64,000 nucleotides of DNA from Cyanobacterium aponinum PCC 10605. GTDB lineage: Bacteria; Cyanobacteriota; Cyanobacteriia; Cyanobacteriales; Cyanobacteriaceae. Location of the stretch: positions 3,472,001 to 3,536,000 of the forward strand of contig NC_019776.1 in NCBI RefSeq assembly GCF_000317675.1, read 5' to 3'. Below are positions 10,185 through 18,683 of the stretch, one piece after another (the first letter of the stretch is position 1; each line of letters opens with the position of its first letter). The position numbers and the translations under genes were made by a program. The notes below the pieces were generated by a model. That model had not been told where the DNA came from. It did not search any database and saw nothing but the letters and a program-made list of their open reading frames with translations.

Positions 10185-10722
10185 TTTTTAATTAAAAAAC
10201 CACTGAAAAATCAGGAGTTGATACTCATAAGCTAGTTTGCATTTAAGTTGTCTGGTTAAGATAGGGAAGAGCGAAACTCCCCTTTATCCCGCCTCTCGAG
10301 GGGGAGGGGAAAACGGAAAAGATAAGGGTTTGAGTTATTTTCAAAAACTAAGGGAAAATACAGGTTAAATGCGTCCTAGCTTAGTTTCCAAAATTGTCCC
10401 CGAAAAAAATCATGGCTCTATCACTTCTCGTCGTGTAAATTATTAGTGTTTGGTAGGCAAGAGGCAATAGGCAATAGGGGATTATTAAATAATAATTTAT
10501 AAACTTTTAATTTTTATTTTACTATAAACACTATTCAATAAAGGTTATGGAAGTTATTTTTTATTAATTTATCATAACCACACTCTGAAGAACCAAAATC
10601 ATTAAATTTAGGAAAAATTTATTCTAAGTCAATTTCAACTAATTTTATATCAATTAAAAGCATCGTTGCTCGTTACTTATTTCTTGTTGCTTACCTTCTT
10701 AACACAACTTTTTCATCAACTC
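10185..10722. other. Intergenic region with MITE-like repeat B2
   Basis: This 538-bp gap lies between two convergent genes (antiporter and TrkA-type). It contains repeat B2 (10414-10594) and a GC-richer degenerate stretch near 10268-10320. Nothing coding was recognised. Confidence 0.5.
10414..10594 (+). repeat. MITE-like repeat, family B, copy 2
   Basis: A 181-bp element running from GGCTCTATCAC to GAAGAACC. The 8-bp sequence AAAATCAT flanks it exactly at 10406-10413 and 10595-10602, a clean target duplication. The interior matches the copy at 21033-21220 closely. Confidence 0.85.
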
Positions 10723-11400
10723 CTAATTACGCAAACCCATAAAATTAATTAACTGTCGTACAAATTCGGGCTTTGTCACGGCTAGAATAGTTGAACCGCC
10801 CTCTAAAATAGTATTACCATTAGGGATACTTAAAGGTTCATGATGATTAACCTGATAACCAATAATTAGAGTCCCCATCGGAAATTTTTCATCTTGCGCT
10901 ATTTCAGCAACTTTGCGTCCTACTACAGAACAATTTTCAGGAAGAGAAAGTTTTAAAACTTCTATTTGTCCTTGTTCAAAGTGCATCATTGCATCCACTT
11001 GGGGATATTCGATCGCATTTACTATACGATTAATTGCCAATTCTGTTGTGCTGATAATGTGGGTTGCTCCTGCTAATTTATAGGGTTGAGTAAAATCGCG
11101 ATCGCTCATTCTGACTACAATTTGCGTAACCCCATAATACTTAGATAAAGTAACCATTGCCAAATTGAGAGCATCTTCTCCCAAAGTCGCAATAACAGCA
11201 TCAGCTTTACGAATACCCGCTTCTAACAAAACTGTGGTATTTACCGCGCTCCCTTCAAAAGCCATAACCCCTATTTTTTCACGAGCATATTGACAAGCCG
11301 CAGTATCAGTATCAACTACTGCAACAGTATGCCCCATTTGTAACAAAGTTCTTGCTAAATCAGAACCCATCATTCCCACTCCACCAATGAGAATGTACAT
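10723..11400 (-). CDS. TrkA/KtrA-type K+ uptake regulatory NAD-binding protein
   Basis: A 225-residue RCK protein: an N-terminal Rossmann domain (MYILIGGVGMMGSDLARTL, then VVDTDTAACQ) and a C-terminal RCK_C (TrkA-C) domain from about residue 140. Such proteins bind NAD(H)/ATP and gate Trk/Ktr potassium transporters on the cytoplasmic face. The glycine motif is GGVGMMG rather than the more usual GxGRxG. No KtrB/TrkH membrane subunit is adjacent. A decayed repeat-A end lies about 40 bp upstream of the start. Confidence 0.85.
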   Translation of the reverse strand: MYILIGGVGMMGSDLARTLLQMGHTVAVVDTDTAACQYAREKIGVMAFEGSAVNTTVLLEAGIRKADAVIATLGEDALNLAMVTLSKYYGVTQIVVRMSDRDFTQPYKLAGATHIISTTELAINRIVNAIEYPQVDAMMHFEQGQIEVLKLSLPENCSVVGRKVAEIAQDEKFPMGTLIIGYQVNHHEPLSIPNGNTILEGGSTILAVTKPEFVRQLINFMGLRN

Positions 11401-11669
11401 TGAACCTCCTTTTATGAATTGACAATATCTTAACTATAGCAACCTTAGTTCGGAATAAAATCTATAGAGAAAAAAGGTAGAGGCAATTAGCAATTAAGAA
11501 AAGGAAACAAAAAATAGGTAACAGGCAACAAAGTTTTATTTACTTCTCCTTAAAACCCTATTTATCCCGCTCTCTTTCTCTGTTATTCATTACTCTGCTA
11601 AACCTGACACTTTCAAATTAACAATTAATTCTATAATTTTTTTAACGCTAGTTGACAATTTTAACCTTT

Positions 11670-12182
11670 ATGATTTTTAACCAAAAACTGAATCACTATC
11701 AAAAATTATTTTTACTAACTTTAACTAATATTTTGATGGTTAATTATTCTCTTAATGCCCAAGAAAAAGAAATATTTGTTAATCCAAATAACGGCAATAA
11801 ATATTTTTTAACTTCCGAAATGTCTTGGCAAGATGGTCAAAATTTAGCAGAAAAAATGGGAGGAAATTTAGTTACTGTTAATGATGAAAAAGAAAATCAG
11901 TGGTTAATAGAAACTTTTATCACTTCTGAAACTAATTTTTTGTGGATTGGAATTAATGATCAAGCCGTGGAAGGGGAATTTATCTGGATTAGTGGGGAAA
12001 TGTCAAACTACCTCAATTGGGCAGAAGGTGAACCAAATAATAATCCTCAACAAGGGGGAGAACATTTTGGGGTAATTAATGGCTTAAATAACCCTTTTAA
12101 GCGTCCTGTAGGCACTTGGAGTGATGCACCTGAACAGGCTAAATTAAAGGGCATTATTGAGCTAAAAAACAATCAAAATTAA
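11670..12182 (+). CDS. Secreted C-type-lectin-fold protein
   Basis: About 170 residues: a signal peptide (hydrophobic FLLTLTNILMV, likely cleavage after LNA), then a single C-type lectin-like domain. The CTLD landmarks are WQDGQNLAEKMGGNLVTVN, LWIGINDQ, NYLNWAEGEPNN (with the EPN calcium/sugar motif) and GTWSDAPE. It has no cysteines in the domain, so the usual disulfides are missing. ATG 11670 is chosen over TTG 11652. It probably acts outside the inner membrane; the ligand is unknown. It is monocistronic, with the bacterioferritin pair downstream on the same strand. Confidence 0.8.
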   Translation: MIFNQKLNHYQKLFLLTLTNILMVNYSLNAQEKEIFVNPNNGNKYFLTSEMSWQDGQNLAEKMGGNLVTVNDEKENQWLIETFITSETNFLWIGINDQAVEGEFIWISGEMSNYLNWAEGEPNNNPQQGGEHFGVINGLNNPFKRPVGTWSDAPEQAKLKGIIELKNNQN

Positions 12183-12351
12183 GATGTCAAATTTTTCTTA
12201 ACTTGGAAAAAAGATTATTTCTTCCTAAATTAAAGCATTTACTGAAATTTTATCGCAATTAATGGCAATTAGCTTTACTTATGTTCACATTTTTATGATT
12301 TGAAGATAATTCGTGGTCTATAATTATAGAAATAAATACTCGAATTGTAAT

Positions 12352-12816
12352 ATGCAAGGAAATCAAGAGGTAAAACAACAACTAAATAATGTTCTCAAGT
12401 TAAAGTTAACTGCTATTAACCAGTTTTTTCTTCATGCGAGAATGTGTAAAAGTTGGGGTTTAAATAAATTAAATGAATATGAGTATCGATACTCTATCAA
12501 ATTAATGAAACAGGCAGATAAAATTATCGAGCGTGTTTTCTTTTTGGAAGGACTGCCAAATTTACAAAATCTAGGCAAATTGTTAATCGGAGAGTCTGTT
12601 CCTGAAATTTTAGCCAATGATCTAACTATTGCTACTGAAATAGCTGATTGTCTTCGTAGTGTTATTAATCTATGTGAGTCTTTACAAGATTATGTTAGTA
12701 GAGATTTACTGACAGAGTTGTTAGAAGAAACTGAGGAAGAAATTGATTGGTTGGAATCCCAACAGTGGTTGATAGCCAACTCAGGCTTGGAAAATTATTT
12801 ACAGTCAATGATATAG
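12352..12816 (+). CDS. Bacterioferritin subunit, haem-ligand type (ferroxidase site lost)
   Basis: A 154-residue bacterioferritin colinear with E. coli Bfr. The haem ligand Met52 is kept, but the di-iron ligands are replaced: Lys18, Leu51, Gln54, Ala94, Thr127 and Glu130 stand where Glu18, Glu51, His54, Glu94, Glu127 and His130 are expected. It should therefore bind haem but not oxidise iron. ATG 12352 (MQGNQEV) matches the family start; an upstream in-frame extension to 12313 is not family-like. The next gene, 21 bp downstream, encodes the complementary subunit, so a mixed 24-mer is likely. Confidence 0.9.
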   Translation: MQGNQEVKQQLNNVLKLKLTAINQFFLHARMCKSWGLNKLNEYEYRYSIKLMKQADKIIERVFFLEGLPNLQNLGKLLIGESVPEILANDLTIATEIADCLRSVINLCESLQDYVSRDLLTELLEETEEEIDWLESQQWLIANSGLENYLQSMI

Positions 12817-12837
12817 TTGTATTTTTAGAGGAATATT

Positions 12838-13305
12838 ATGAAAGGTAATAAGAAAGTTATCAAACAGTTACAAAAATTATTGCGTAGCGAATTAGCGGCT
12901 AGAGATCAATATTTTACTCATTCCCGAATGTATGATGATTGGGGACTAACTAAGTTATATGAACGCATTGACCATGAAATGCAAGATGAAACTCATCATG
13001 CGGATATGTTAATTAAGCGGATGTTGTTTTTAGAAACTACCCCTGATTTATCTGAACAAGAGGGATTAAAAATAGGGAAAGATGTCCCAGAAATGTTACG
13101 CAATGATCTCGAATTAGAGTATAAAGTTATTGGGGATCTCAAAGATGCGATCGCGATCTGTGAACAAGAACAAGATTACCAGACTAGAGAACTTTTGAGA
13201 GTTATGCTAGGAGATACAGAAGAAGATCATGCTTACTGGTTAGAAAAGCAATTAGGACTGATTGATAAAATCGGCTTACAAAATTATCTTCAATCTCAAA
13301 TGTAA
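12838..13305 (+). CDS. Bacterioferritin subunit, ferroxidase type (haem Met lost)
   Basis: A 155-residue bacterioferritin with an intact di-iron site (Glu18, Glu51, His54, Glu94, then ExxH at 128-131 after a one-residue insertion) but Thr at position 52 instead of the haem-binding Met. It complements the preceding subunit. An AGAGGA ribosome-binding site sits six bases before the ATG, and the 21-bp gap implies one operon. Together they would store iron as a heteropolymer, with ferroxidase and haem functions divided. Split-function Bfr pairs are known in Synechocystis. Confidence 0.92.
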   Translation: MKGNKKVIKQLQKLLRSELAARDQYFTHSRMYDDWGLTKLYERIDHEMQDETHHADMLIKRMLFLETTPDLSEQEGLKIGKDVPEMLRNDLELEYKVIGDLKDAIAICEQEQDYQTRELLRVMLGDTEEDHAYWLEKQLGLIDKIGLQNYLQSQM

Positions 13306-13653
13306 CGGGTTAGGGGCGAATGGCCATTCGCCCGTACAGGAGTTAGGAGTTTTTAATTATCAACTATTCACTATTCACCTTTGCCCTCCCCCACCTGAGG
13401 CGGAATAAAGGGGGGTTTGCCCCTTGCCCTTTTTACTTTATTTCTAATTAACCTGAGTTTTGAATAAGCTGAAAGCATCCCAACTCGTACTCAGAAAACC
13501 TTATAGCTTCTTAGAAATAACGATAAAATTGCCTTAACCCGAACTGACTTAAACAAGGGGCTTAAGCCCCTTGCTAAAAACCCCTACTACCTGCAACCTG
13601 ACACCCGACACCTGACACCTAACCTTATCGGATATTCTTAAACCGAACTGATG
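13306..13653. other. Intergenic region with dispersed palindrome and repeat A
   Basis: Between convergent bfr and leuC genes. It contains a GGGGCGAATGGCCATTCGCCC palindrome (13313-13342), degenerate heptads (13350-13380) and the inverted family-A repeat 13451-13655. No coding sequence. Confidence 0.6.
13313..13342. repeat. Dispersed palindrome (family C), copy 1
   Basis: GGGGCGAATGGCCATTCGCC followed by CGTACAGGAG. The inner 18 bases are a perfect palindrome that could form a stable hairpin in RNA. It lies 8 bp after the bfr stop and may act as a terminator. Other copies are at 20077, 26774 and, inverted, 46003. Confidence 0.7.
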
Positions 13654-13655
13654 TT
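13451..13655 (-). repeat. MITE-like repeat, family A, 205-bp copy abutting leuC
   Basis: The inverted copy is flanked by AATTA on both sides (13446-13450 and 13656-13660). Its left terminus (AACATCAGTTCGG on the minus strand) overlaps the last two bases of the leuC TAA stop. It includes the internal palindrome AAGGGGCTTAAGCCCCTTG. It is the same length (within 1 bp) as the copy at 24084. Confidence 0.75.
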
Positions 13656-15063
13656 AATTAACTTCTAAGTCCCTCACATCGGCAACTTTACCATTAATGG
13701 CGGCGGCAACAACCATCGCAGGACTCATTAAGAGTGTACGCCCTTGAGCAGAACCCTGACGACCTTTAAAATTACGATTAGAAGACGAGGCACTTATTTG
13801 ACTTCCTTGTAGCTTATCTGGATTCATAGCCAAACACATGGAGCAACCCGGTTCACGCCATTCAAAACCGGCATTAATAAAAATGTTGTGTAACCCTTCT
13901 GCTTCTGCCTGTTGTTTTACTCGTTCTGAACCCGGTACAATAAAGGCTTTAACGTTTTGGGCTACTTTATGCCCTTTAGCAAACTTTGCGGCTTCTCTTA
14001 AGTCACTAATCCTACCGTTGGTGCAACTACCCACAAAACAAACATCAATAGGAGTGCCTTTTAATGATTCACCCGGTTGTAACTGCATATATTCAAAGGC
14101 TTGTAAAGCAATTTCTCGATCGCTCTCTGAAAGTTCATCTAAGATGGGTAAAGATTCACTAATACCAATACCTTGTCCCGGAGTAATTCCCCATGTTACC
14201 GTAGGTTCAATGTCACTAGCGGAAAAAGTGACCACATCATCATATTCTGCGTCTTCATCGCTGCGAAGACTATTCCACCATTTAACCGCTTCTTCCCATT
14301 TTTCCCCTTTAGGGGCAAAGTCTTTATCTTTCAAATAATTATAGGTGACATCATCAGGATTAACATAACCGCAACGAGCCCCGCCCTCAATGGACATATT
14401 GCATACGGTCATCCTTTCTTCCATACTCATTTTTTCAAAGGTAGTACCGCTATATTCATAAGCGTAGCCCACACCACCTTTAACTCCTAGTTTTCGGATA
14501 ATGTGAAGAATAACGTCTTTAGCGTAAACTCCGGGAGCTAAATCTCCATTTACCTCTATTTTTCTCACTTTTAATTTAGTTAAAGAAAGAGTTTGAGATG
14601 CTAATACATCCCTTACCTGAGAAGTTCCAATACCAAATGCGATCGCACCAAAAGCACCATGAGTAGAAGTGTGAGAGTCGCCGCAAGCAATAGTCATACC
14701 GGGTTGAGTCAAACCCTGTTCAGGAGCGATTACATGAACAATACCTTGATTTCCTGAATGAGTATTAAAAAACCTGATGTTATTTTCCTCTGTATTTTTT
14801 TCCAAGGCTTGGATCATTTCTTCTGCTAAACTATCAGCAAAAGGACGAGCTTGATTTTCCGTCGGTACAATATGATCTACTGTCGCAACAGTGCGTTCAG
14901 GATACAATACTTTTATTTTCCGTTCCCTTAACATTGCAAAGGCTTGAGGACTCGTTACTTCATGAATTAAATGTAAACCGATGAAAAGTTGAGTTTGTCC
15001 TGAAGGTAAAGTTCCCACAGTGTGTAAATCCCATACTTTATCGAATAATGTTCCTTTACTCAT
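13654..15063 (-). CDS. leuC: 3-isopropylmalate dehydratase large subunit
   Basis: A 469-residue aconitase-family enzyme that isomerises 2- to 3-isopropylmalate in leucine synthesis, working with LeuD (not in this window). The iron-sulfur ligands are visible in [10 protein letters not shown] and [11 protein letters not shown], and the family signature [21 protein letters not shown] is present. Length is usual for bacterial LeuC. It is monocistronic here. The stop codon is shared with the end of a family-A repeat. Confidence 0.96.
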   Translation of the reverse strand: MSKGTLFDKVWDLHTVGTLPSGQTQLFIGLHLIHEVTSPQAFAMLRERKIKVLYPERTVATVDHIVPTENQARPFADSLAEEMIQALEKNTEENNIRFFNTHSGNQGIVHVIAPEQGLTQPGMTIACGDSHTSTHGAFGAIAFGIGTSQVRDVLASQTLSLTKLKVRKIEVNGDLAPGVYAKDVILHIIRKLGVKGGVGYAYEYSGTTFEKMSMEERMTVCNMSIEGGARCGYVNPDDVTYNYLKDKDFAPKGEKWEEAVKWWNSLRSDEDAEYDDVVTFSASDIEPTVTWGITPGQGIGISESLPILDELSESDREIALQAFEYMQLQPGESLKGTPIDVCFVGSCTNGRISDLREAAKFAKGHKVAQNVKAFIVPGSERVKQQAEAEGLHNIFINAGFEWREPGCSMCLAMNPDKLQGSQISASSSNRNFKGRQGSAQGRTLLMSPAMVVAAAINGKVADVRDLEVN

Positions 15064-15591
15064 ATAGTTTTAATATATTTTCACGCTCTCTTTTCCTTTA
15101 TTATCTGTGAAATTACCCTTTTTAGGCAATACATAGAATTATAAATTAACTTAAAGATTCCTTATTTATTTATTTACAATTATTGCTTATTTATAAAATT
15201 TGATTTTATGATAAATATAGTCAACGCTAAAAAATGTCAGAATCAAGTTTTAAATTTAAGCTCTATTGTCATATTTGAATGTTGTTAAAAAATTAGTTTA
15301 GTTTTGATCTCAAAATTTAGGTTTCAATTAAAATAAAAAAGGGTTCTATTACTTTGAGTATGTAAATTATTGGTTAGGATAGGCAATAGGCAATAGGCAA
15401 TAGGCAATGGGCAACGGGCAATAAGTAATTATTAAATAATAATTTATGAATTTTTAGCTTGTATTTTGCTATTAATAATATCCAGTAATTATTACAGAAA
15501 CTCTTTTCTATTAATTTATTATAACCATTATATAAGCCCTAAAAAAGTAGAATAATCTATCATTATCAAAAACTCAAAATTTTTATTAATT
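15064..15591. other. Intergenic region with MITE-like repeat B3
   Basis: This 528-bp region lies between divergent leuC and the response-regulator gene. It contains repeat B3 (15342-15539), itself expanded by CAATAGG heptads. The ~270 bp next to leuC is very AT-rich and probably carries its promoter. No RNA gene was recognised. Confidence 0.5.
15342..15539 (+). repeat. MITE-like repeat, family B, copy 3
   Basis: A 198-bp element from GGTTCTATTACTTTG to ATAAGCCC. TAAAAAAG flanks it exactly (15334-15341 and 15540-15547), an 8-bp duplication. Internal CAATAGG/CAATGGG heptads (15380-15424) account for the extra length. Confidence 0.8.
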
Positions 15592-16605
15592 ATGAAAAAA
15601 AGAATAGTTATTTTAGATGATTTAGAAGACCAAAATCAGCTATTTTTAAGATTATTAAATAATGCTAATTATAAGGTAATTATTACTGAAACTGAAAGTC
15701 ATTTACTAGACTTAATTAATAGCAAATATCCAGATTTAGTTCTCTTAAGTGCTTGTTTAAAAGATAAAGATGTCTATTTAATTTGTAAAAAAATTAAGTT
15801 GTTAGAAATAGGTGAAAGTATCCCGGTTATTTTTATTAATAGGGATCAAAAGTATTTTGATGCAGAAACTATGTTTAATGCGGGAGGTGCTGACTATATA
15901 AACTATCCTTTTAGTTCTGCTGAAATTTTAACCAAAATTGCCAGTCAAATTGAGTTGCAAACATTAAGACAGGAAATTAAAGAAAAAAATAATCAATTAC
16001 AAAAATTAATTCCCCACTATCAAAAATTAAAATTAGCCTTAGAAAAAGCTAAACTTGAGTTAGCAAATATTAGTAATAAAAATGAATCAAGTATTCTGCC
16101 AGATCGAGATTATTTCTTACAAATTTTAGAAAAAGAATGGTTACGGGGCGCTCGTCAACGTTCTTCCTTCGGTGATGTATCTGAAACAAATATTTCTCTT
16201 GTTCTTGCAGAAATTACAGATTTTCAAGCCTATCAAAAAAATCATGAGCAGGAATTAGTTAAAAACTGCATTGATATAGTAAGTAAAACTCTTAATGCTA
16301 CAGTTAAAAGGCCGGGGGATTTGGTGAGTCATTTTAATGAAGGGAAATTCGCCATACTATTGCCTAATACTGATCAAGAAGGGGCGAAAACAGTAGCCAT
16401 CAAAATTAACCAAAATTTATCAGAATTACAAATACCTCATCATTACTCAGAAATTAGCGAGTATTTAAGTTTCTGTTTCGGCATCGCTACGGCAATTCCT
16501 TCTCAAGCCTTACCCGCTAGTGTGTTGATAGATGTGGGAGAGAATGCTTTATATACTGCTTTAGCTCAAAGAAAAGGGGATGCAATAATGCTTGACTATG
16601 TTTAA
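15592..16605 (+). CDS. Degenerate response-regulator/GGDEF protein
   Basis: 337 residues: an N-terminal receiver-like domain (VILDDLEDQNQLFLRLL), a coiled-coil linker (about 125-165) and a C-terminal diguanylate-cyclase-like domain. Both active sites look lost. The phospho-acceptor Asp position reads LVLLSACLKD (Ser53), and the GGDEF loop reads HFNEGKFAILLPNT. It is therefore unlikely to make cyclic-di-GMP by the standard route; a binding or scaffolding role is possible. It is monocistronic. A frameshift is unlikely because the reading frame is intact throughout. Confidence 0.8.
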   Translation: MKKRIVILDDLEDQNQLFLRLLNNANYKVIITETESHLLDLINSKYPDLVLLSACLKDKDVYLICKKIKLLEIGESIPVIFINRDQKYFDAETMFNAGGADYINYPFSSAEILTKIASQIELQTLRQEIKEKNNQLQKLIPHYQKLKLALEKAKLELANISNKNESSILPDRDYFLQILEKEWLRGARQRSSFGDVSETNISLVLAEITDFQAYQKNHEQELVKNCIDIVSKTLNATVKRPGDLVSHFNEGKFAILLPNTDQEGAKTVAIKINQNLSELQIPHHYSEISEYLSFCFGIATAIPSQALPASVLIDVGENALYTALAQRKGDAIMLDYV

Positions 16606-16721
16606 TAGACTTCTCCAAGAAGTAAGCAACATCTATCACTTTTAACTCTGAACACCGAACACCGAACACCGAACTCAGCTACTTACTACTTATTACTTAT
16701 TACCGATTCTGCTCTCAGAAT

Positions 16722-17471
16722 TTATTTGCGATAAGGAACTTTATCTAAACTAATATTTTGCGCAGATACACGGGGAGTGGGAGAAGCCTGTGCATTAATA
16801 CTGCGTGCCATATTGAGATAAAGAGAGGGGTCTCCTGCTTTTGCTTGTTTTTCTTGAGGAATGAAACGACGTACTTGATTTTGCCAAATAATTTGAGGGA
16901 AACCAAGAATACCACGATAGTAAGCATCGTAACGAGGAGATTTAATGTTAAAGGGCATTTCTCCTTGTTCACGGGAAGGTAAGTAACGACGACGTTGATA
17001 AGGTACGATGTCGTAGCCGAAGTTTTCGAGGTACTCATCAGAATCTAATAATTGATCAATAAATCCTCTTAAACCTTTAGTTGCTACAACGATAGACCAA
17101 GCGATTTTTTCTTTTTCGCTGTAAACGTCACGTCCTAAAACTTTTTGAACACAATGTTCTACAAAACGATAGTTACTATTTTTTTCGTAAAAACTATTTT
17201 TAAAGGTTTCTGATAATAATAAACCACGAATAAAATCACGCACGGTAATTTGTCTGTTGCGTAATTGGGATTCTAAGATGGTTTCACGATCAGATTTAAA
17301 AGCATGGAAGAAAATTTGACGATAGGCTGCCTCAATCAAATTGTCCATATCAGAGGGACTATAGAGATTTTCGGCATCGTAAATTTTAGGTTGTTCATCG
17401 CCACCTACTTCATAACCAGCTACACGGGTATTTTGAGAACTAGGTGCATATTTTAGAAGAGGAAGATTCAA
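16722..17471 (-). CDS. cpcG: Phycobilisome rod-core linker polypeptide
   Basis: A 249-residue linker that attaches phycocyanin rods to the allophycocyanin core. The pfam00427 linker domain covers about residues 30-180: [43 protein letters not shown], and [20 protein letters not shown]. The C-terminus lacks the hydrophobic segment of the CpcG2/CpcL type, so it belongs to the CpcG1 (core-attached) class. It stands alone rather than in a cpc operon, and is divergent from the RnfD-like gene, with a 220-bp shared upstream region. Confidence 0.93.
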   Translation of the reverse strand: MNLPLLKYAPSSQNTRVAGYEVGGDEQPKIYDAENLYSPSDMDNLIEAAYRQIFFHAFKSDRETILESQLRNRQITVRDFIRGLLLSETFKNSFYEKNSNYRFVEHCVQKVLGRDVYSEKEKIAWSIVVATKGLRGFIDQLLDSDEYLENFGYDIVPYQRRRYLPSREQGEMPFNIKSPRYDAYYRGILGFPQIIWQNQVRRFIPQEKQAKAGDPSLYLNMARSINAQASPTPRVSAQNISLDKVPYRK

Positions 17472-17691
17472 GGTTTGACCTCCGTATTTGATTCTTTTGT
17501 TATAAACTTTTCTACTTTACATAAGCATAATCGACAACGGGATCTCACCTTAATAAACGTAAAGATTTGTTACAGTTGAATCTCTTTTTTATGCCGTCTC
17601 CGTCTTGAAGATCTATTAATAAGGTGATGAGGTGATGGGGGAAAGATTTATTTTTCTTAATTATTAATTATTAATTCTTTACGGTATTGCT

Positions 17692-18549
17692 ATGAAAGTT
17701 TTTCAAGATGCACGAGATTATCAAATTTTATTCCTTTCTCTTTTTCTGAGTTTGGGGGTAGTTAATCGGGATTGGACTTTATCTCCTATCAGAGTTGTTC
17801 TGATTATTATTGCTTGTTTGTTAGTGCAATTTTTGTGTGAATCTTTAACACATTATCAGCAAAAAATCAATACTTTAATTAATAAAAATTATAACGAGAA
17901 AATATTAGAAAGCATTAGTTTTCAAGGATGGAAAAGTGCTTTGATTACTAGCTTGGGTTTATCTTTACTCTTAAGGGCAAATGATATTTCTACTTTAGTT
18001 ATTGCTAGTGCGATCGCGATCGCATCTAAATTCATTTTTAAATATCATAATAAGCATTTTTTTAATCCTGCTAACTTTGGCATAATTGGGGTATTACTTT
18101 TAACTAATGATGGCTGGATTTCTCCGGGGCAATGGGGTAGTGATTGGCTTTATTTAGGTTTATTTTTGGCTACTGGGGCAATGGTACTTAAGAAAGTAGG
18201 AAGGTGGGAAACAACAGCAGTATTCCTATCTACTTATGGTATTTTAGAGGCTATTTATAACTACTATTTAGGTTGGAATTTTGAGGTTTTATTACATCAA
18301 TTAATGACAGGAAGTTTATTAGTTTTTGCCTTTTTTATGTTAAGTGATCCTCGCTCTATTCCAGATGGCAAAAATGGTAGAATAATATGGGCGATCGTCA
18401 TTGCTTTTTTAGGATTTATTTTAGGTAATTTATTTTTCATTAATAATGGTGTTTTTTGGTCATTATTTATCATTTCTCCCTTAACAATTTTATTTGATTT
18501 AATCTGGAAAGGTAATCGTTTTCGTTGGCGTTATTCCATTAACAGTTAG
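17692..18549 (+). CDS. RnfD/NqrB-like membrane protein
   Basis: A 285-residue polytopic protein with about eight to ten hydrophobic segments, of the NqrB/RnfD family. Typical stretches are KHFFNPANFG and GSLLVFAFFMLSDPRSIPD. In Rnf/Nqr complexes this subunit carries flavin and moves electrons across the membrane. No other rnf or nqr genes are nearby, so it is a stand-alone member of unknown partner. The DUF2330 gene follows by about 135 bp on the same strand and is probably linked functionally. Confidence 0.75.
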   Translation: MKVFQDARDYQILFLSLFLSLGVVNRDWTLSPIRVVLIIIACLLVQFLCESLTHYQQKINTLINKNYNEKILESISFQGWKSALITSLGLSLLLRANDISTLVIASAIAIASKFIFKYHNKHFFNPANFGIIGVLLLTNDGWISPGQWGSDWLYLGLFLATGAMVLKKVGRWETTAVFLSTYGILEAIYNYYLGWNFEVLLHQLMTGSLLVFAFFMLSDPRSIPDGKNGRIIWAIVIAFLGFILGNLFFINNGVFWSLFIISPLTILFDLIWKGNRFRWRYSINS

Positions 18550-18683
18550 TGGGGAAACAAAAGGTTAAGCAAATTTTTTCTTAATCTCAAAAACTCTTTT
18601 TGGGAGATAAATTAGGTAAAGGAAAAGGTAAAAAATGGACTTATAGAAATAAACAAATATTCATTAAAATTAGTCTTAAAAAA

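Noticed and set aside
13838-14490. Plus-strand frames opposite leuC
   Set aside because: They are shadows of the leuC coding sequence, which is clearly supported by motifs.
16745-17038. Alternative minus-strand frame within cpcG
   Set aside because: It overlaps the CpcG linker domain in another frame and shows no family motif.
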